64,000 nt of DNA from Neocallimastix lanati (nom. inval.) (lineage: Eukaryota > Neocallimastigomycota > Neocallimastigomycetes > Neocallimastigales > Neocallimastigaceae). A model generated the notes under the pieces. That model searched no databases and was not told the DNA's origin. It was given only the letters and a program-made list of their open reading frames with translations. How positions within the stretch are numbered: the first letter of the stretch is position 1; each line of letters starts with the position of its first letter. This document shows, piece by piece, positions 21,072 through 32,788 of the stretch. Position numbers and translations under genes: made by a program. The DNA is taken from NCBI GenBank assembly GCA_016946835.1, contig JACVTC010000200.1, positions 1 through 64,000 of the forward strand. The letters run 5' to 3'.

Positions 21072-24000
21072 TTAATAAATTTTTAAGTCCATTGGCTGTG
21101 TTAATAATGAATTTCTAAATTTATCCATGGAAGATCCGTTTAGATATTTCGTAAAGCCATCTGCTAAATTGTTTTGAGATTTTACATATTTCAATATTAT
21201 TTTATTGCTCTTTACTAATTCTCTTACATAGTGCAATCTTATGTCCATATGCTTTGTTCTTGGATTAATCGATTGGTTTTTTGCATTATAGAGTGCGGCT
21301 TTATTGTCTATGTTGACTTCAATACCACTGATGTTGTATTTTAATTCCTTCAATAAATTTATGTACCACATGCAATGTTTGCTACATTCGCTAAGACTAT
21401 AATATTCGGCCTCAGCTGTGGAAGTCGATACACAATGCTGTAGTTTTGAACACCAAATAGTAGGTGAATCTCCTATTGTAATTACAAATCCTGTAGTCGA
21501 TCTTCTTGTTTTTGTGTCCCCAGCGTAGTCTGCATCTACGAAAGCTTTGACATTTGAGTTTCTTGATATGTTAATACCATATTTTATTGTTCCCTTTAAA
21601 TATTTTAATATTCGTTTTAAATTTTCCCAATCTTCCAAGTTAGGTTCTTTTGATTTTTGTGCCGCTTTGGATACTGCATATAATATATCGGGTCTAGTAC
21701 AGATACCTAAGTATAATAAGCTTCCAACAGCGCTTCTATAAGTAGTTTCATTCATTTTCGTTTTTCTCAATTCTTCATTTTCAATTGGTGTTATATTACG
21801 AATAGGAGTAGCACTTGACAATCCATATTTGATAATTATATCGTTTATATATCTTTCTTGATTTAAGAAATAACCGTTTTTATGCTTTACAAATTTTATT
21901 CCTATTATGAAATTGACTTCACCGATTTCTTTTATTTTGAATTTATTTTTTATCATATTTTTGATTTGATCTACTTTTGCTTTGTTACCTGCAAGTAGTA
22001 TATCGTCCACATAAACAGCTATGAGGCATGTAATCTTGTTATGTTTATCTGTTGTAAAGTATATACATGGTTCACAAGTCAATCTTTTGAAGCCAATGTT
22101 TAGTAGATGCCCATTTAATTCATTGTTCCATTCCATTCCGCTTTGCTTTAAACCATATATGGCTTTCTTGAGTTTCCAGATGTATTTCTTATGATCGGGA
22201 TGTCCTTTTGGAGGCTCCATGTATATTTCTTCCTTTAGATGAGCTTTTAAATAAGCAGCATTAACATCTATTTGTTCTATTTGGAAATTATTTCTTGCAG
22301 CTATATGTGTAAATATTCTTATCGAATATAGTTTTAAGGTGGGTGCAAATGTATCTTTATAGTCTATTCCATGTTGCTGTGTGAACCCTTTTGCTACAAG
22401 TCTTGTTTTTCTTTTGACTATGTCCCCTTTAGAATTTCTTTTGTATTTGAATATTAGTCTGGATTTGATAATATTAGCTTCTTCTGGGATTTCATCTTTA
22501 TTTACTTGTTCATAAACTTTTAGGTCTCTCAAGTTGCCAAATTCATTTTCAGCAGAGTTAAACCATTCTTCTTGATCTTCGAGGTTGTATATATCGTCAT
22601 AGTCTAAAGGTTCTCTTAAATTTTTATTTAATACTTGATTGTTACATATAAAAGTATTATTATTGTTAGGTGTTTGGTTTCCTTTAACTTTATTGTTTTG
22701 GTTGCTTATAATACTGTTGATATTCATATCGTTTGTTTCAGAATGAATGTTCGTATTTAAATGATTGTTGTTGTTTTTTGTTTGATTAGTGTTGATGTTA
22801 TTATCATTGCTTTGAGTAGTATTAATAGTGTTATTTTGATTATTATTGATGTTGTTATTTTTGATAGTGCTGGTAACTTTGCGTTGATTTGTGCTATTAG
22901 TTGTATTTAGAGTAGAAGTGTTATTAGTGTTTTGGTCTTTTCCTTGTTTATTGAAATGAACTGTGTTTTTGTTTATGCTGTTTTCTGGAATAAATATTGA
23001 TGCTGGTTTTGCGTTAATAGGATTTTTTTGTGTAAGAGTTATTGTAGTAATAAGAACTACTATTCCCCCAAATTTCATAATTGGGAATAAAATTTTGATG
23101 GTCAGTACAGCAATTAGTCGTATAAAAATCTCCAGGATTGGATTCAAAAAATTCAACACTACGTGAGAGTATTATTTTATTGTTAGATGTGTCTAAAATT
23201 TTATAAGCTCTGGGGTTATCTGAATAACCAAGAAAAATACCAGGAGAAGCATTATTTTGAAATTTTGTTCTAAAGGATTTTGGGATGTAGTAATAGACTT
23301 TACATCCAAATACTCTTATATTTGAATAATCTACTTTTGATTTGTTTAGCCGTTCATATGGGATGATGTTGTTGATTCCACGATGTGGTAGTCGATTATG
23401 TATATAATTAGAGGTTTGAACGGCGTCTTCCCAAAAGTGTTTACTCAGCTTAGCATCGTTAAGCATTACTTTGGCAGATGAGATTAGAGTTCCATTGAAT
23501 CGCTCAGCTCTTCCATTTTGCTGAGGATTGTGTGGAACAGTAAATTGTTGAATGATTCCGTAAGATTGACAGAAGTCCTTGAAGTTATTATTGCGGAATT
23601 CCGTACCATTATCAGACCGTAAATATTTTATTCTAGTATTGTACAAATTTTTTACGTTATTGAACCATTTATAAAAAGCGGGAAATGTGTAATCTTTACC
23701 TTTTAGAAAAAGAACCCATCCGTATCTAGAGTAATCATCTAAAATAGTAAAAAAATATTTGTTTCCGTGAATGGATTCAGGTAATGGACCTACCAAGTCC
23801 AAGTGTAGTAGTTCAAAGATATGCTTAGTTGTATTGATATTTTTTGAATAAGGTTTGTTTTTAATCTTGGATTGAGCACATAGAGGACATTTTAATTTGA
23901 TATCTGTCTTAAGTAATTTGTTTTTAATTGATTTTATATCGAAGTGACTAAACCTTCTGTGCCATAAATTTAATTTATCAGGAATCTTCATGTTAATATA

Positions 24001-25516
24001 GTTGATTTCATCATTTGTGTTTCTGGTATTATTGTCGTGTAGAAATATACGTTGGGTTGATAACCAAATGTTGAATGTGTTATTTGCATTTGAAATAATA
24101 TTGGCGATTTTGTTTTGGTATTTGTCATAGATCGTGACATATGATTTGTTGTGATTGGTGTTAAATAAAATTTTATAATTTTGTTTAATTAAGTTTCCAA
24201 TTGATATTAAATTTTTATTGATTAATGGTGAGTAATAAACATCTTCGATTGTAAATTCGTATTCATTAATGTATCCTATGAAGGTGCCTACTTTATTAAT
24301 GATAATCGATTGATTATTTGCAAAAAATATTTTTTCATTGCAATATTTAATATTTGTGAGTTTATCTAGTCTGTTGGTGATGTTGATTGAAGCTCCTGAA
24401 TCTAAGGTTTATTAATAGACTTTGTTGATTTATTTTTATTATCTATTAAGTCTATAGTATTTGATTCATTTGTGTTGTAATCTTGAGAAAAACACTCTGC
24501 ATATATATCGTTATAGTTGTTTCTTTGAATGTTATCTATAACCTTTTTGTTTTTTATATTTGATTTATTATAATTGTTTTTTCTTTTAAAATTTGTATTG
24601 CTTCGTCTTCTTAATTGGTTTCTTTTTCTTTTAAAGCAATTGTAAAAGAAATGCCCTCTTTTACCACAGTAGTTGTATTTTATATTTGGTCGTTTTGTAT
24701 TTTTATTGATATTCTTGATGTATCGTTTTGATTTTTCTTGATTCTTTTTGTATGTACTCTCAGCTGAAAAAATGTTTTTATTATTGTTTTCTTTAATGTA
24801 ATTTGATTCTGTTAGATTGGATAACAAGATTTGTGGTATTACATTTTTTACATAATCGGTACATTTTTCCCAATCACTGTTGTATTGAAATACATTGATG
24901 AATCGAAGGTTTTCCGGTAGCGCCCTATTCAAAATATCGACTTTTGTGCTGGTGCTTAGATCTTCATCTATTTTTTCTAATTCTTCAATAGTGTTTTGAA
25001 GATCTGCCATAAATATATTTATATCTTGTTCTTCTTCGAACTTTAACTCGTTTAGTTTTTTCTTTAGTTCTAACTTTCTAGATTCCTTTGATTTAGTAAA
25101 TGATTTCTCTAAGAGTTTCCAAACTTGATGAGCTGTTTTTCCATTTCCCTTTACTATTTCTTGAGTCTTTTCTCCTAAGGTGTTAAGTATCATCCACTTT
25201 GCTGTAATATCGTTGTTAATATCATTTTCATTAGTATTTTTAGCATATACTAATGTGTTGTCAAATTGGTCTTCCGTGTAGTTTAATATGTCCTCTTTGA
25301 TGTCTTTCTTAATTTCTTAATTTTTTCTTTAGTGGCGTAAAGTACTAGATCATTTATGGTCAATAAATAAAGGATGTTTCCTTTCCATCTCGGATAATTT
25401 TCAGTTGTTAATTCAATTACTCTATTGAAATTCTCAGAGTAATTGAAATTCACTATCTTCCTTGGATTGTCAGTAGCTTCCACGTTGATTACTTGATTAA
25501 TTCTTCTTGGTGTCAT
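21072..25516 (-). mobile_element. Gag-pol region of the family-A element, broken
   Basis: From right to left: gag with zinc knuckle (about 24.4-25.5 kb), protease and pre-integrase area (about 23.9-24.4 kb), integrase (about 23.1-23.9 kb), an Asn/Thr-rich linker (about 22.6-23.0 kb), reverse transcriptase and RNase H (about 21.1-22.6 kb). Clearly related to the family-C polyprotein but diverged. About four breaks; a fossil copy. Confidence 0.9.
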
Positions 25517-26233
25517 TTTATTCTTTATTAATAATTGAAGTAATATTAATATATCTTATATTTAATTTTTAATATTGTTTTAAATTATTTAATATCAGAA
25601 GAGAATTTTGTGTTTTAGGGTATTCTATTTTATATATATTATTTTTATTATTTTATTAATTATATATTAAAATTATATATATTTATATTAAAAATAAATT
25701 TTGTTTATATTATATATGTCCTTTGATTCGTGTGTAAAAATAAAAAATATAAACCATTTAAATTCATTGGGTACTATTAATAGTAACAAATTTTGTTTTG
25801 TATATATATATATTGTTGTGAACATTGAAATTACTTTGTCTATAACTATAAATGTATTTGATTGCTTTTATTCTATATTAATTTAATTTAAGTTTTATTT
25901 ATTTTTTAACCCCTAGTTTTAATGACATAAATTACTATTATTTATTTCAATTATTTTCAACATAGTTAGTTGTCAATTATTTTTATTTAATAGTCAATTA
26001 TTTACAACTTAACTAGTTGATATTTATTTTATTTTTATTTTTATTCAACCTAGCTAGTTGACAATTATTTATATTTTAATATCAATTATTTACAACTTAG
26101 CTAGTTTGCATTTATTTTTTATTTTCAATAATTCTCAACTTAGATGAACTAGTTGACTATTATTTTATTTTATTTTTTATTTTATTTATTTTATTATTTT
26201 TATTTATATAATTATGTATATATATTTATATTA

Positions 26234-26264
<31 letters not shown>

Positions 26265-26484
26265 TCAAAAATAACTATGGCCTATTACAATATATTCTCA
26301 CCTTTGTTTTGTAATATTTGTCTATTAATATTGGTTATTACTTTTTGTTTCTATAATGAATATTATGAAAATAATAAAAATATAATTTTATTAGTTAGGA
26401 TATTAATGATAAATTGATTTTATGTTTTATTTATTCCAACTTAGCTTTATTGATAGCTCAACTGAAGGGTTGAGACTCTTAATC
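25517..26484 (-). other. Leader of the family-A element with palindrome array and primer site
   Basis: Between gag and the 5' LTR. Five copies of a CAACTTAGCTAGTTG-type near-palindrome lie at 25958-25972, 26005-26019, 26046-26060, 26093-26107 and 26136-26155, separated by T-rich linkers. A 27-base T tract (A on the element strand) is at 26234-26260. Next to the LTR (26452-26484) is a primer site that on the minus strand starts GATTAAGAGTCTCAAC, complementary to the tRNA-Lys(CUU) 5' half. Parts of this leader match the leader of the family-B element at about 49.5-49.8 kb. Confidence 0.8.
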
Positions 26485-26753
26485 TGTGAAAAACAAATTT
26501 ATAAATCTAAGACAAACACTGTATTAATAAAAACAATATAACAAAATATTTTATGTTATGAGTAATATTATAAAATGTTTATTAATAATTTTTATTATGA
26601 GGATATATATATTTTTCTAAGAGATATTTTTACATTAAATTTATTTCATATTTTATATCTTAGTTAACATTATTTAATTTAATTAAAGATTAATTATTGG
26701 TTGATATAAATTAATAACATAAATAAATGTATGTAACGATTTCGTCTCTAACA
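26485..26753 (-). repeat. 5' LTR of the family-A element
   Basis: 269 bp with TG...CA ends on the minus strand, directly followed by the primer site. Confidence 0.92.
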
Positions 26754-27469
26754 ATCATTCTTTTCAATAGTTATAATTTATATATATATTAAGTATATTA
26801 AATAATAATTATTTTTACAATTTTAACTTAATTCGATTGATGGATTTTTAAAAGTATTAAATTAATAGTTTTAAATTGAATTTTAATAATATAAATAGTT
26901 TTTAAAAATAAAGTTATGTATTATTTTTAATATTTAATTTTTGAAATAAAAAAAAAGACTAAATTATTATTTTTTATATTGTAAATCATATAAAATAATA
27001 TATTAATATATTTATTTATTGACTAAATACTTTTATATGATTATGTATATTAAAATCGTTAAGATTGATTCTAATTTTACTTAATAAATAAAATTTTTTA
27101 AAACAAATTATATCATTATGACCATATATTATAAATTATGTGTTTGAGAGATTAAGAGTTTCAAATCTCATTTGATTAAAATTAACATTGAAAATTACGT
27201 ATTATCTTATTTTATAAACATTTTAAGCTCACTTATATCAAAAAAATAGTAGTAATGAAGAGTATAAATTAATAATAATAAAAATAGAAACAATATTATT
27301 AATAAGAGTAATAGTATTAATAATGAAAATAGGAATATTATTATTAGTGGTAATGAAAATAATAGTATTGTTACTAATAATGTAGTGAATTGATTGATAA
27401 GTGAAAATCTTGTAAATATTAGTAATTTTCTGAATAATTAATTAATACCGATTACATAACTTTTCCTTA
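26754..27469. other. AT-rich spacer with a possible primer-site relic and an Asn-codon-rich stretch
   Basis: At 27140-27170 a GAGATTAAGAGTTTCAAA-type sequence resembles the tRNA-Lys primer site, suggesting an old family-C-like insertion. At 27275-27441 an AAT-rich stretch reads as Asn/Ser/Ile-rich peptide and resembles 59590-59730. Neither is a credible gene. Confidence 0.4.
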
Positions 27470-27705
27470 GTATAATCGGCTGCTCTCTTTACAGAAATTA
27501 TGCCTTGAACTAGAACTTGACAATTGATACTATTTGATGTTATAAGCGTAATCTAAACAGGAGAGTCAATGCATTGACGCGGGCTAGTAAGACCAATGCC
27601 TCTGAAGGAGAAAGGAAGACCATAATTTCTTTCAGATATTCAATTCAAACTATAGTCAGTAATAAGAATTTCCTTTAAACAGAAATCTTATAATCAGGTC
27701 GTAAT
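27470..27705. other. Locally GC-richer island, unidentified (possible structured RNA)
   Basis: About 235 bp with visibly higher GC than the flanks and no long frame on either strand. Contains a perfect 14-bp palindrome GTCAATGCATTGAC (27565-27578) followed by GCGGGCTAG. I looked for tRNA, snRNA and SRP/RNase P signatures and saw none I could defend. Confidence 0.35.
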
Positions 27706-28639
27706 GTTTGTTGAATATGAACTTTTCTCTAAATTTAATAATATAACTTTATTTTGAATATTAGTTTTATTTCACGTTACTATTTTAAATGTTATTATGT
27801 TCTAATTGAACAAATAATATCTATTTTTTTTAATTCATCGTTTTTTTTTTTTAATAAAAAAATTTTCCAAAATGTAAAATTGAATAAGTAAATAAAGATT
27901 AAATTTTGAAATAATCGCTGTTGAAAAAAAAAAATCTAGATTGATTTTGATTATTAAAAAATTTCAAAGTCTATATTTTTTTTAAATTTTTCCATCATTA
28001 AAAAAAAAATTTTGTAATGTCTTTGTAATTCAATAAGTAATTTTATAAAATATAAAAGTATTACTATATTAATTTCTATACAGACATAAATTGTAAAATT
28101 ATTTTATTATATATAAAAATATGAGTAAAGTGGAATGTATTTCGAAATATATAAAATTTTACAGTTTAAAATATTTAAAAATTAATTATTTTATAGATAA
28201 ATAAATAAATCATTTTTAATATCTATATTTGATATAACAATATACAAAATTATGTTTTAAAATTTTAGTATATCTCATTTATGACCAAATGATATTACAT
28301 TTTATTTAATATTATAATATAGTTCAAATTTTATTATAAATATAATATAAATTGAAATAATAAACAATGATAACCCTTTTAATTTTTAGTAATGAAAAAT
28401 AAAAAAAAGAAAAATAAATATAAATTTCAAAGTAATATTCTTAAATGAAGAAATTAACACGAAAAAAAAAATTATATTATGTAATGAAAATTATTTATAT
28501 AATAAAAAATATATAAATATCTAAGAATTATATAATTCATACAAAATTATATATATATTTATTGTTGTAATTAATATATTTTATACGAATAATTTCATTT
28601 TGAAATTATAAAATATATATATAATTAATATTATTAAAA
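27706..28639. other. AT-rich spacer
   Basis: No coding or RNA signal; homopolymer T/A runs near 27840-27860 and 27920-27933. Contains the presumed upstream region of the glycosyltransferase at 28640, without a recognisable promoter motif. Confidence 0.6.
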
Positions 28640-29661
28640 ATGAATATAAATAATAAATTTTCAATTATTATAATAATTTTTATTGTATTACTTATTAAAT
28701 TGAACTATGGCTTTACCATAAAGAAATCGAATAGTAATAAGTTATTATTACGCTGTAAAAAAAAATGTCAAAATAAAAATATCAAATTAAAAAAATTTTG
28801 TAAAAAATGTCCATCCTTTGAAAGTAAAGAATTAACAAATGTTTTATCAAGTGAAAAACCATTAAACCAAAATAATAATAATAATATCAAACATTTCGTT
28901 ATTATTCGGTTTTATTCAGATAATATGATGGAAAAAGAAATAATGTTTGATTATTTGTTTTTACATAATGCAATTAATGATTTTAAGAAATTTACATTGA
29001 AATCTTTGGAAAATCAAAGTAATAAAAATTTTGAAGTAATAATAAAAATTAATAAGGACTTACCAGAAGATAATAAAGCAATATCAGAATTAAAACATAT
29101 ACAATCATCGATTAATATAAATGTAATCCGTTCAAATTTAACAGATAAATATATTATTGATAATACAATAAAGCTAAATTTGTAATAACCACAAGAATTG
29201 ATCATGATGATTTAATATATAACGATGCAGTAAAAGATATACAAAATAAATGTAATGTCAACATACCATTATATTATAATGGGTATAACAATGGAATTAC
29301 AATGATAAATGATAATATCAAAGACTGTTATAAATTTAATGGTAGTTATAAGAGAGGAAGTATCTCAATCTTTCAATCATTAATTATAAATAAAAATTTA
29401 TATAAAGATTATTTAAATATATACTCATTGGGTCCACACAATAATCAAATTGATAAATTTATTAAATTTTATAAAGGATTTGTATATAATAAATCATATT
29501 TTAATATAAATAAATTAGAAAATTCTTTCGTCTATGTTAAACATAATTTTAATCATTCGAGTCATTATAAGTTTAAAAAAAATTGGCATAGATCAAAAGT
29601 TAAAGTAGAAAAAGATAAAGATTGGTTTATAAAAAGATTTGGTAATTTTATTAATAATTAA
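28640..29661 (+). pseudogene. Secreted putative rhamnosyltransferase-family protein, one frameshift
   Basis: Begins MNINNKFS followed by a hydrophobic IIIIIFIVLLI signal-anchor, then a cysteine module (C39, C43, C54, C57: C-x3-C-x10-C-x2-C). From about residue 86 it reads VIIRFYSDN, then FTLKSLENQSNKNFEVIIKI, as in the putative rhamnosyltransferase (Rhamno_transf) family. The frame then slips by one base near 29168-29172 and continues as KAKFVITTRIDHDDLIYNDAV, a DHDD acidic motif expected for metal-sugar-nucleotide binding, then GYNNG and KRGSISIFQS to the stop at 29659-29661. Everything but the slip looks coding, so it is either a fresh pseudogene or a sequence error. If active it would transfer sugars in the secretory pathway; donor and acceptor are unknown. 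Confidence 0.65.
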
Positions 29662-30135
29662 TTATTGTTAATTAAATTATTTAATAATAAATTAAAATGA
29701 ACTGAAAATTTTATTATATTAATTTTAAAATTATGAAGTACTCCTTGAATAAAGAGTTTATCATTTTGTTAGAAAATAAAATTATATATATATTTTCAAT
29801 TAAAAATCTTTTATTTTAATAAAAAAAATTTATTATTGTAACATGTATATTAATTATCAATATTTTAATTAAAGAATTAAATATTAATATTTATTATTAA
29901 CTAATACTAAAAATTTATAACGATTTATCACTATTTTTTGATTTATACATTATTATTCTAGTTACTAACTTTTTTAAAAATAGAATTTAAACAAAGTAAA
30001 AATAAACATTAACTAAAAAATAAAGAAATATTATAATATATACATATATATATATATTAATTCAATTTTATTATTAAAAATATATATTAATTTAACTACT
30101 AATTTATTTTAAATTAATCAAATTAAATAATATTT
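29662..30135. other. AT-rich spacer
   Basis: 3' flank of the glycosyltransferase up to a solo LTR. No features seen. Confidence 0.6.
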
Positions 30136-30404
30136 TGTGAAAAACAAATTTATAAATCTAAGACAAACACTGTATTAATAAAAACAATATAACAAAGTAT
30201 TTTATGTTATGAGTAATATTATAAAATGTTTATTAATAATTTTTATTATGAGGATATATATATTTTTCTAAGAGATATTTTTACATTAAATTTATTTCAT
30301 ATTTTATATCTTAGTTAACATTATTTAATTTAATTAAAGATTAATTATTGATTGATATAAATTAATAATATAAATAAATGTATGTAACGATTTCGTCTCT
30401 AACA
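30136..30404 (-). repeat. Solo LTR, family A
   Basis: 269 bp, nearly identical to 26485-26753 and with the same TG...CA ends. The flanks TATTT and CAATT do not match, so no target duplication is seen. Confidence 0.9.
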
Positions 30405-30996
30405 CAATTTTTTTTTCGAATTTTCAATAAGCCATATATTTATTTGTAGCTTATAACTTTATATTATAACGCCATAAAATATAATATAATTTTAAGTAAA
30501 AAAAAAAAAATAAATGTATAAATAGAAAAGTAATAAATAAATAAATAAAGATTAAGAAGTTAAAAAAAAAAAAATATTAAATAATAAAAAATGCTTTATA
30601 TATATTTGTTATTTTAAAAAGACTAAAAAATTAAAAATTTAATTAGATTATAAAATAAATAATAAAATAAATAATTAATTTATAAATTCTTTATTAGTAT
30701 ATATTTAATTATTTATTCTAAATTATTATTAATTATTTATTTTTTTAAAAAAAGCACCTTTTTTTTTTATATATTAAATAAATAATTTATTTTTAAAAAA
30801 TAAAAATAAAAATATTTTCATATAATCTTTATGTATCCTTTTTTTTTAATTAAAAATAATAATTAAAAATTTTTTATTTTTTTAAATAATAAATTTAAAT
30901 TTTTAATTGTTCAGAATTAATACTAAAAAATAATATTTAGATAATTAATATAATAATTTAAAAGATATAATTAAAAATATATATTATTATTTTTAA
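30405..30996. other. Low-complexity AT-rich spacer
   Basis: Dense A and T runs and TAAATAAATAA-type repeats. No gene. Confidence 0.7.
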
Positions 30997-31740
30997 ATGG
31001 AAGAAAATATAAATATTTATATAAGTGAGACTAACAAAGGAAAAGAACAAATTATAATTAATAGACAATATAAATTTAAATTTTCACAAATAAGAAAAGA
31101 TAATTCAAACGTTTATAAATGTATCTAATATAAAAAAAAAAGAATAAATGTAAATCATTTATTATTTTAAGTAATGAGAAAAAAATCATTGAATATGCCA
31201 GTTCACATAATCATCCTGAAAGCGAATACAGTGTATCCCTATCCATAATGAAATATAAAATTAAAAATGAAATTAAAAAATATTCAAATCCTTTTAATAT
31301 AAAACGAAAAAACATATATAATGAAATTTCTAAAGAAATGAGATTTATATATCCATGTCTAGAATATATTTCAGTTAAAACACTAATATCAAAAATATTA
31401 AAGAAAAACTACCATCCAATGTAGCAACTTTTGATGAGATTCCTAATAAATCTGAATATTATATAACTGAACAAAATGAAGATTTTATGATATTCAAAGA
31501 TTCTAATTTAATAATTTTTCAATCCCCTTTTCAAGCAGAATTATTTAGGGAATATAATAATGATATATTTGTGGATGGTACTTTTTATATTGCGCCTAAA
31601 TTTAGTCATCAAGTGTTTATTACTAGAAATTATGTTAAAGAATTAAATAGTTTTTACACTACTTATGCATTATAAAAAAATAAAAAACAAACAACATATA
31701 AAATATTATTCAATGAATTAAAATATAACATAATAAATTT
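30997..31740 (+). pseudogene. FLYWCH zinc-finger/MULE transposase-like relic
   Basis: Begins MEENINIYISETNKGKEQII; the YKFKFSQ...VYKC part and a later SSHNHPE segment form a FLYWCH-type zinc-finger pattern (C, C, H, H). It continues with EIKKYSNPFNIKRKNIYNEI, IPNKSEYYITEQNEDFMIF and IIFQSPFQAELFREYNNDIFVDGTFY, the start of a MULE transposase domain with its first Asp in DGTF. The similarity ends after FITRNYVKELNSFYTTYAL and a short KILFNELKYN piece. The frame changes two or three times (near 31117-31140 and 31410) and the rest of the transposase is missing. Such FLYWCH+MULE genes are Mutator-type transposases or their domesticated kin; this one is dead. Confidence 0.6.
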
Positions 31741-32788
31741 TATAATATATTTAATTTACTTTTTATTTTTTTATATTAAATATTTATTTTATTTTCCGAA
31801 ATTTTGAATTTTATTAAATAATGTTTATTATTTTTTTGAAGATAAAATTTTATTTTAGGTTTATTATTTAAATATTACCAAAAAAATGATTAATATATTG
31901 TTTTTTTTTATAAAAATTTAATATATATTTAAATTCAATACACAATAATTATTAATAAGCAAATATACTAATTTTATATACTAACCCTTATTCTAAAATT
32001 AAATTCAATAATATCAAATATATTGGAATACTGATTTTTTTTTTATAATTTTCAAATATTAATATGAAAATTATTTATTGAAATTTCTTATGTGATTTTT
32101 AAAGAAAATAAGAATCTTATATTCTAATAAACTAAATATTCTTATTTTTATAACACAAAAATAAATTATTACTAATAAAATAGATTTCATTAAAAGAATT
32201 ATATTAATATTTATTTAAATAATTTATGTAATTGTTTTATTTAAGTTATATACAGTCATTTAGAAATATTATAATTTCAATTAATTTAATTAAATGCTGA
32301 ACTCATTATGAAGGCTTGAAATTTCGTAAAAAAAATTAAATATTTAAATAATGATTATAAATTTTCAAAAAAAGAAAATAAAAATAAATGTTCTTTTCAT
32401 TATTATAAAAATAAATTTTAATTTATAATTTTGTAATATTAGTAATAATTAAACGATATTACTATGTTCTAATTGAATAAATAATATTTATTTTTTATTG
32501 TGTTTTTATTTTTAAAAAATATTCATCTAGTTAATAAATATAGTTATAACTTTCTATATAACGAAAAATAAAATATAATAAAAATAAAATATATATTTTT
32601 GAGCTTTATATTTTCGCTATTTTGTATTTTAATAATTTTTAATTAAATTATTAAATTACATAATTTAAATATTAATAATAAAAATAATTTTTTATATATT
32701 TAATTAATTGACATTGCAACAATATAAATAAGGTTTGTTTTTTGAATATGAATTAATTCATTTCAATCAATAGAGTAATAATGATAAA
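31741..32788. other. AT-rich spacer downstream of the UDP-glucose dehydrogenase gene
   Basis: No coding signal on either strand. It separates the MULE relic from the convergent 3' end of the dehydrogenase gene. Confidence 0.65.

Larger units (their letters stand above)
20734..26753 (-). mobile_element. Ty1/copia LTR retrotransposon, family A, broken
   Basis: 6020 bp on the minus strand between two 269-bp LTRs (20734-21002 as 3' LTR, 26485-26753 as 5' LTR) that differ at about five places, so older than the family-C neighbour but still fairly recent. The gag-pol region (about 21072-25516) has all copia parts in order but about four breaks, so no whole polyprotein. A tRNA-Lys-type primer site, a leader with palindromes and a hairpin next to the purine tract are present. 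Flanks (TATTT left, ATCAT right) do not match, so no target duplication is seen; exchange between copies could explain that. Confidence 0.92.

Noticed and set aside
26214-26417. Open frame with a Phe run
   Set aside because: Made by the T tract in the leader of the family-A element.
30131-30409. Target duplication around the family-A solo LTR
   Set aside because: TATTT and CAATT do not match; none claimed.
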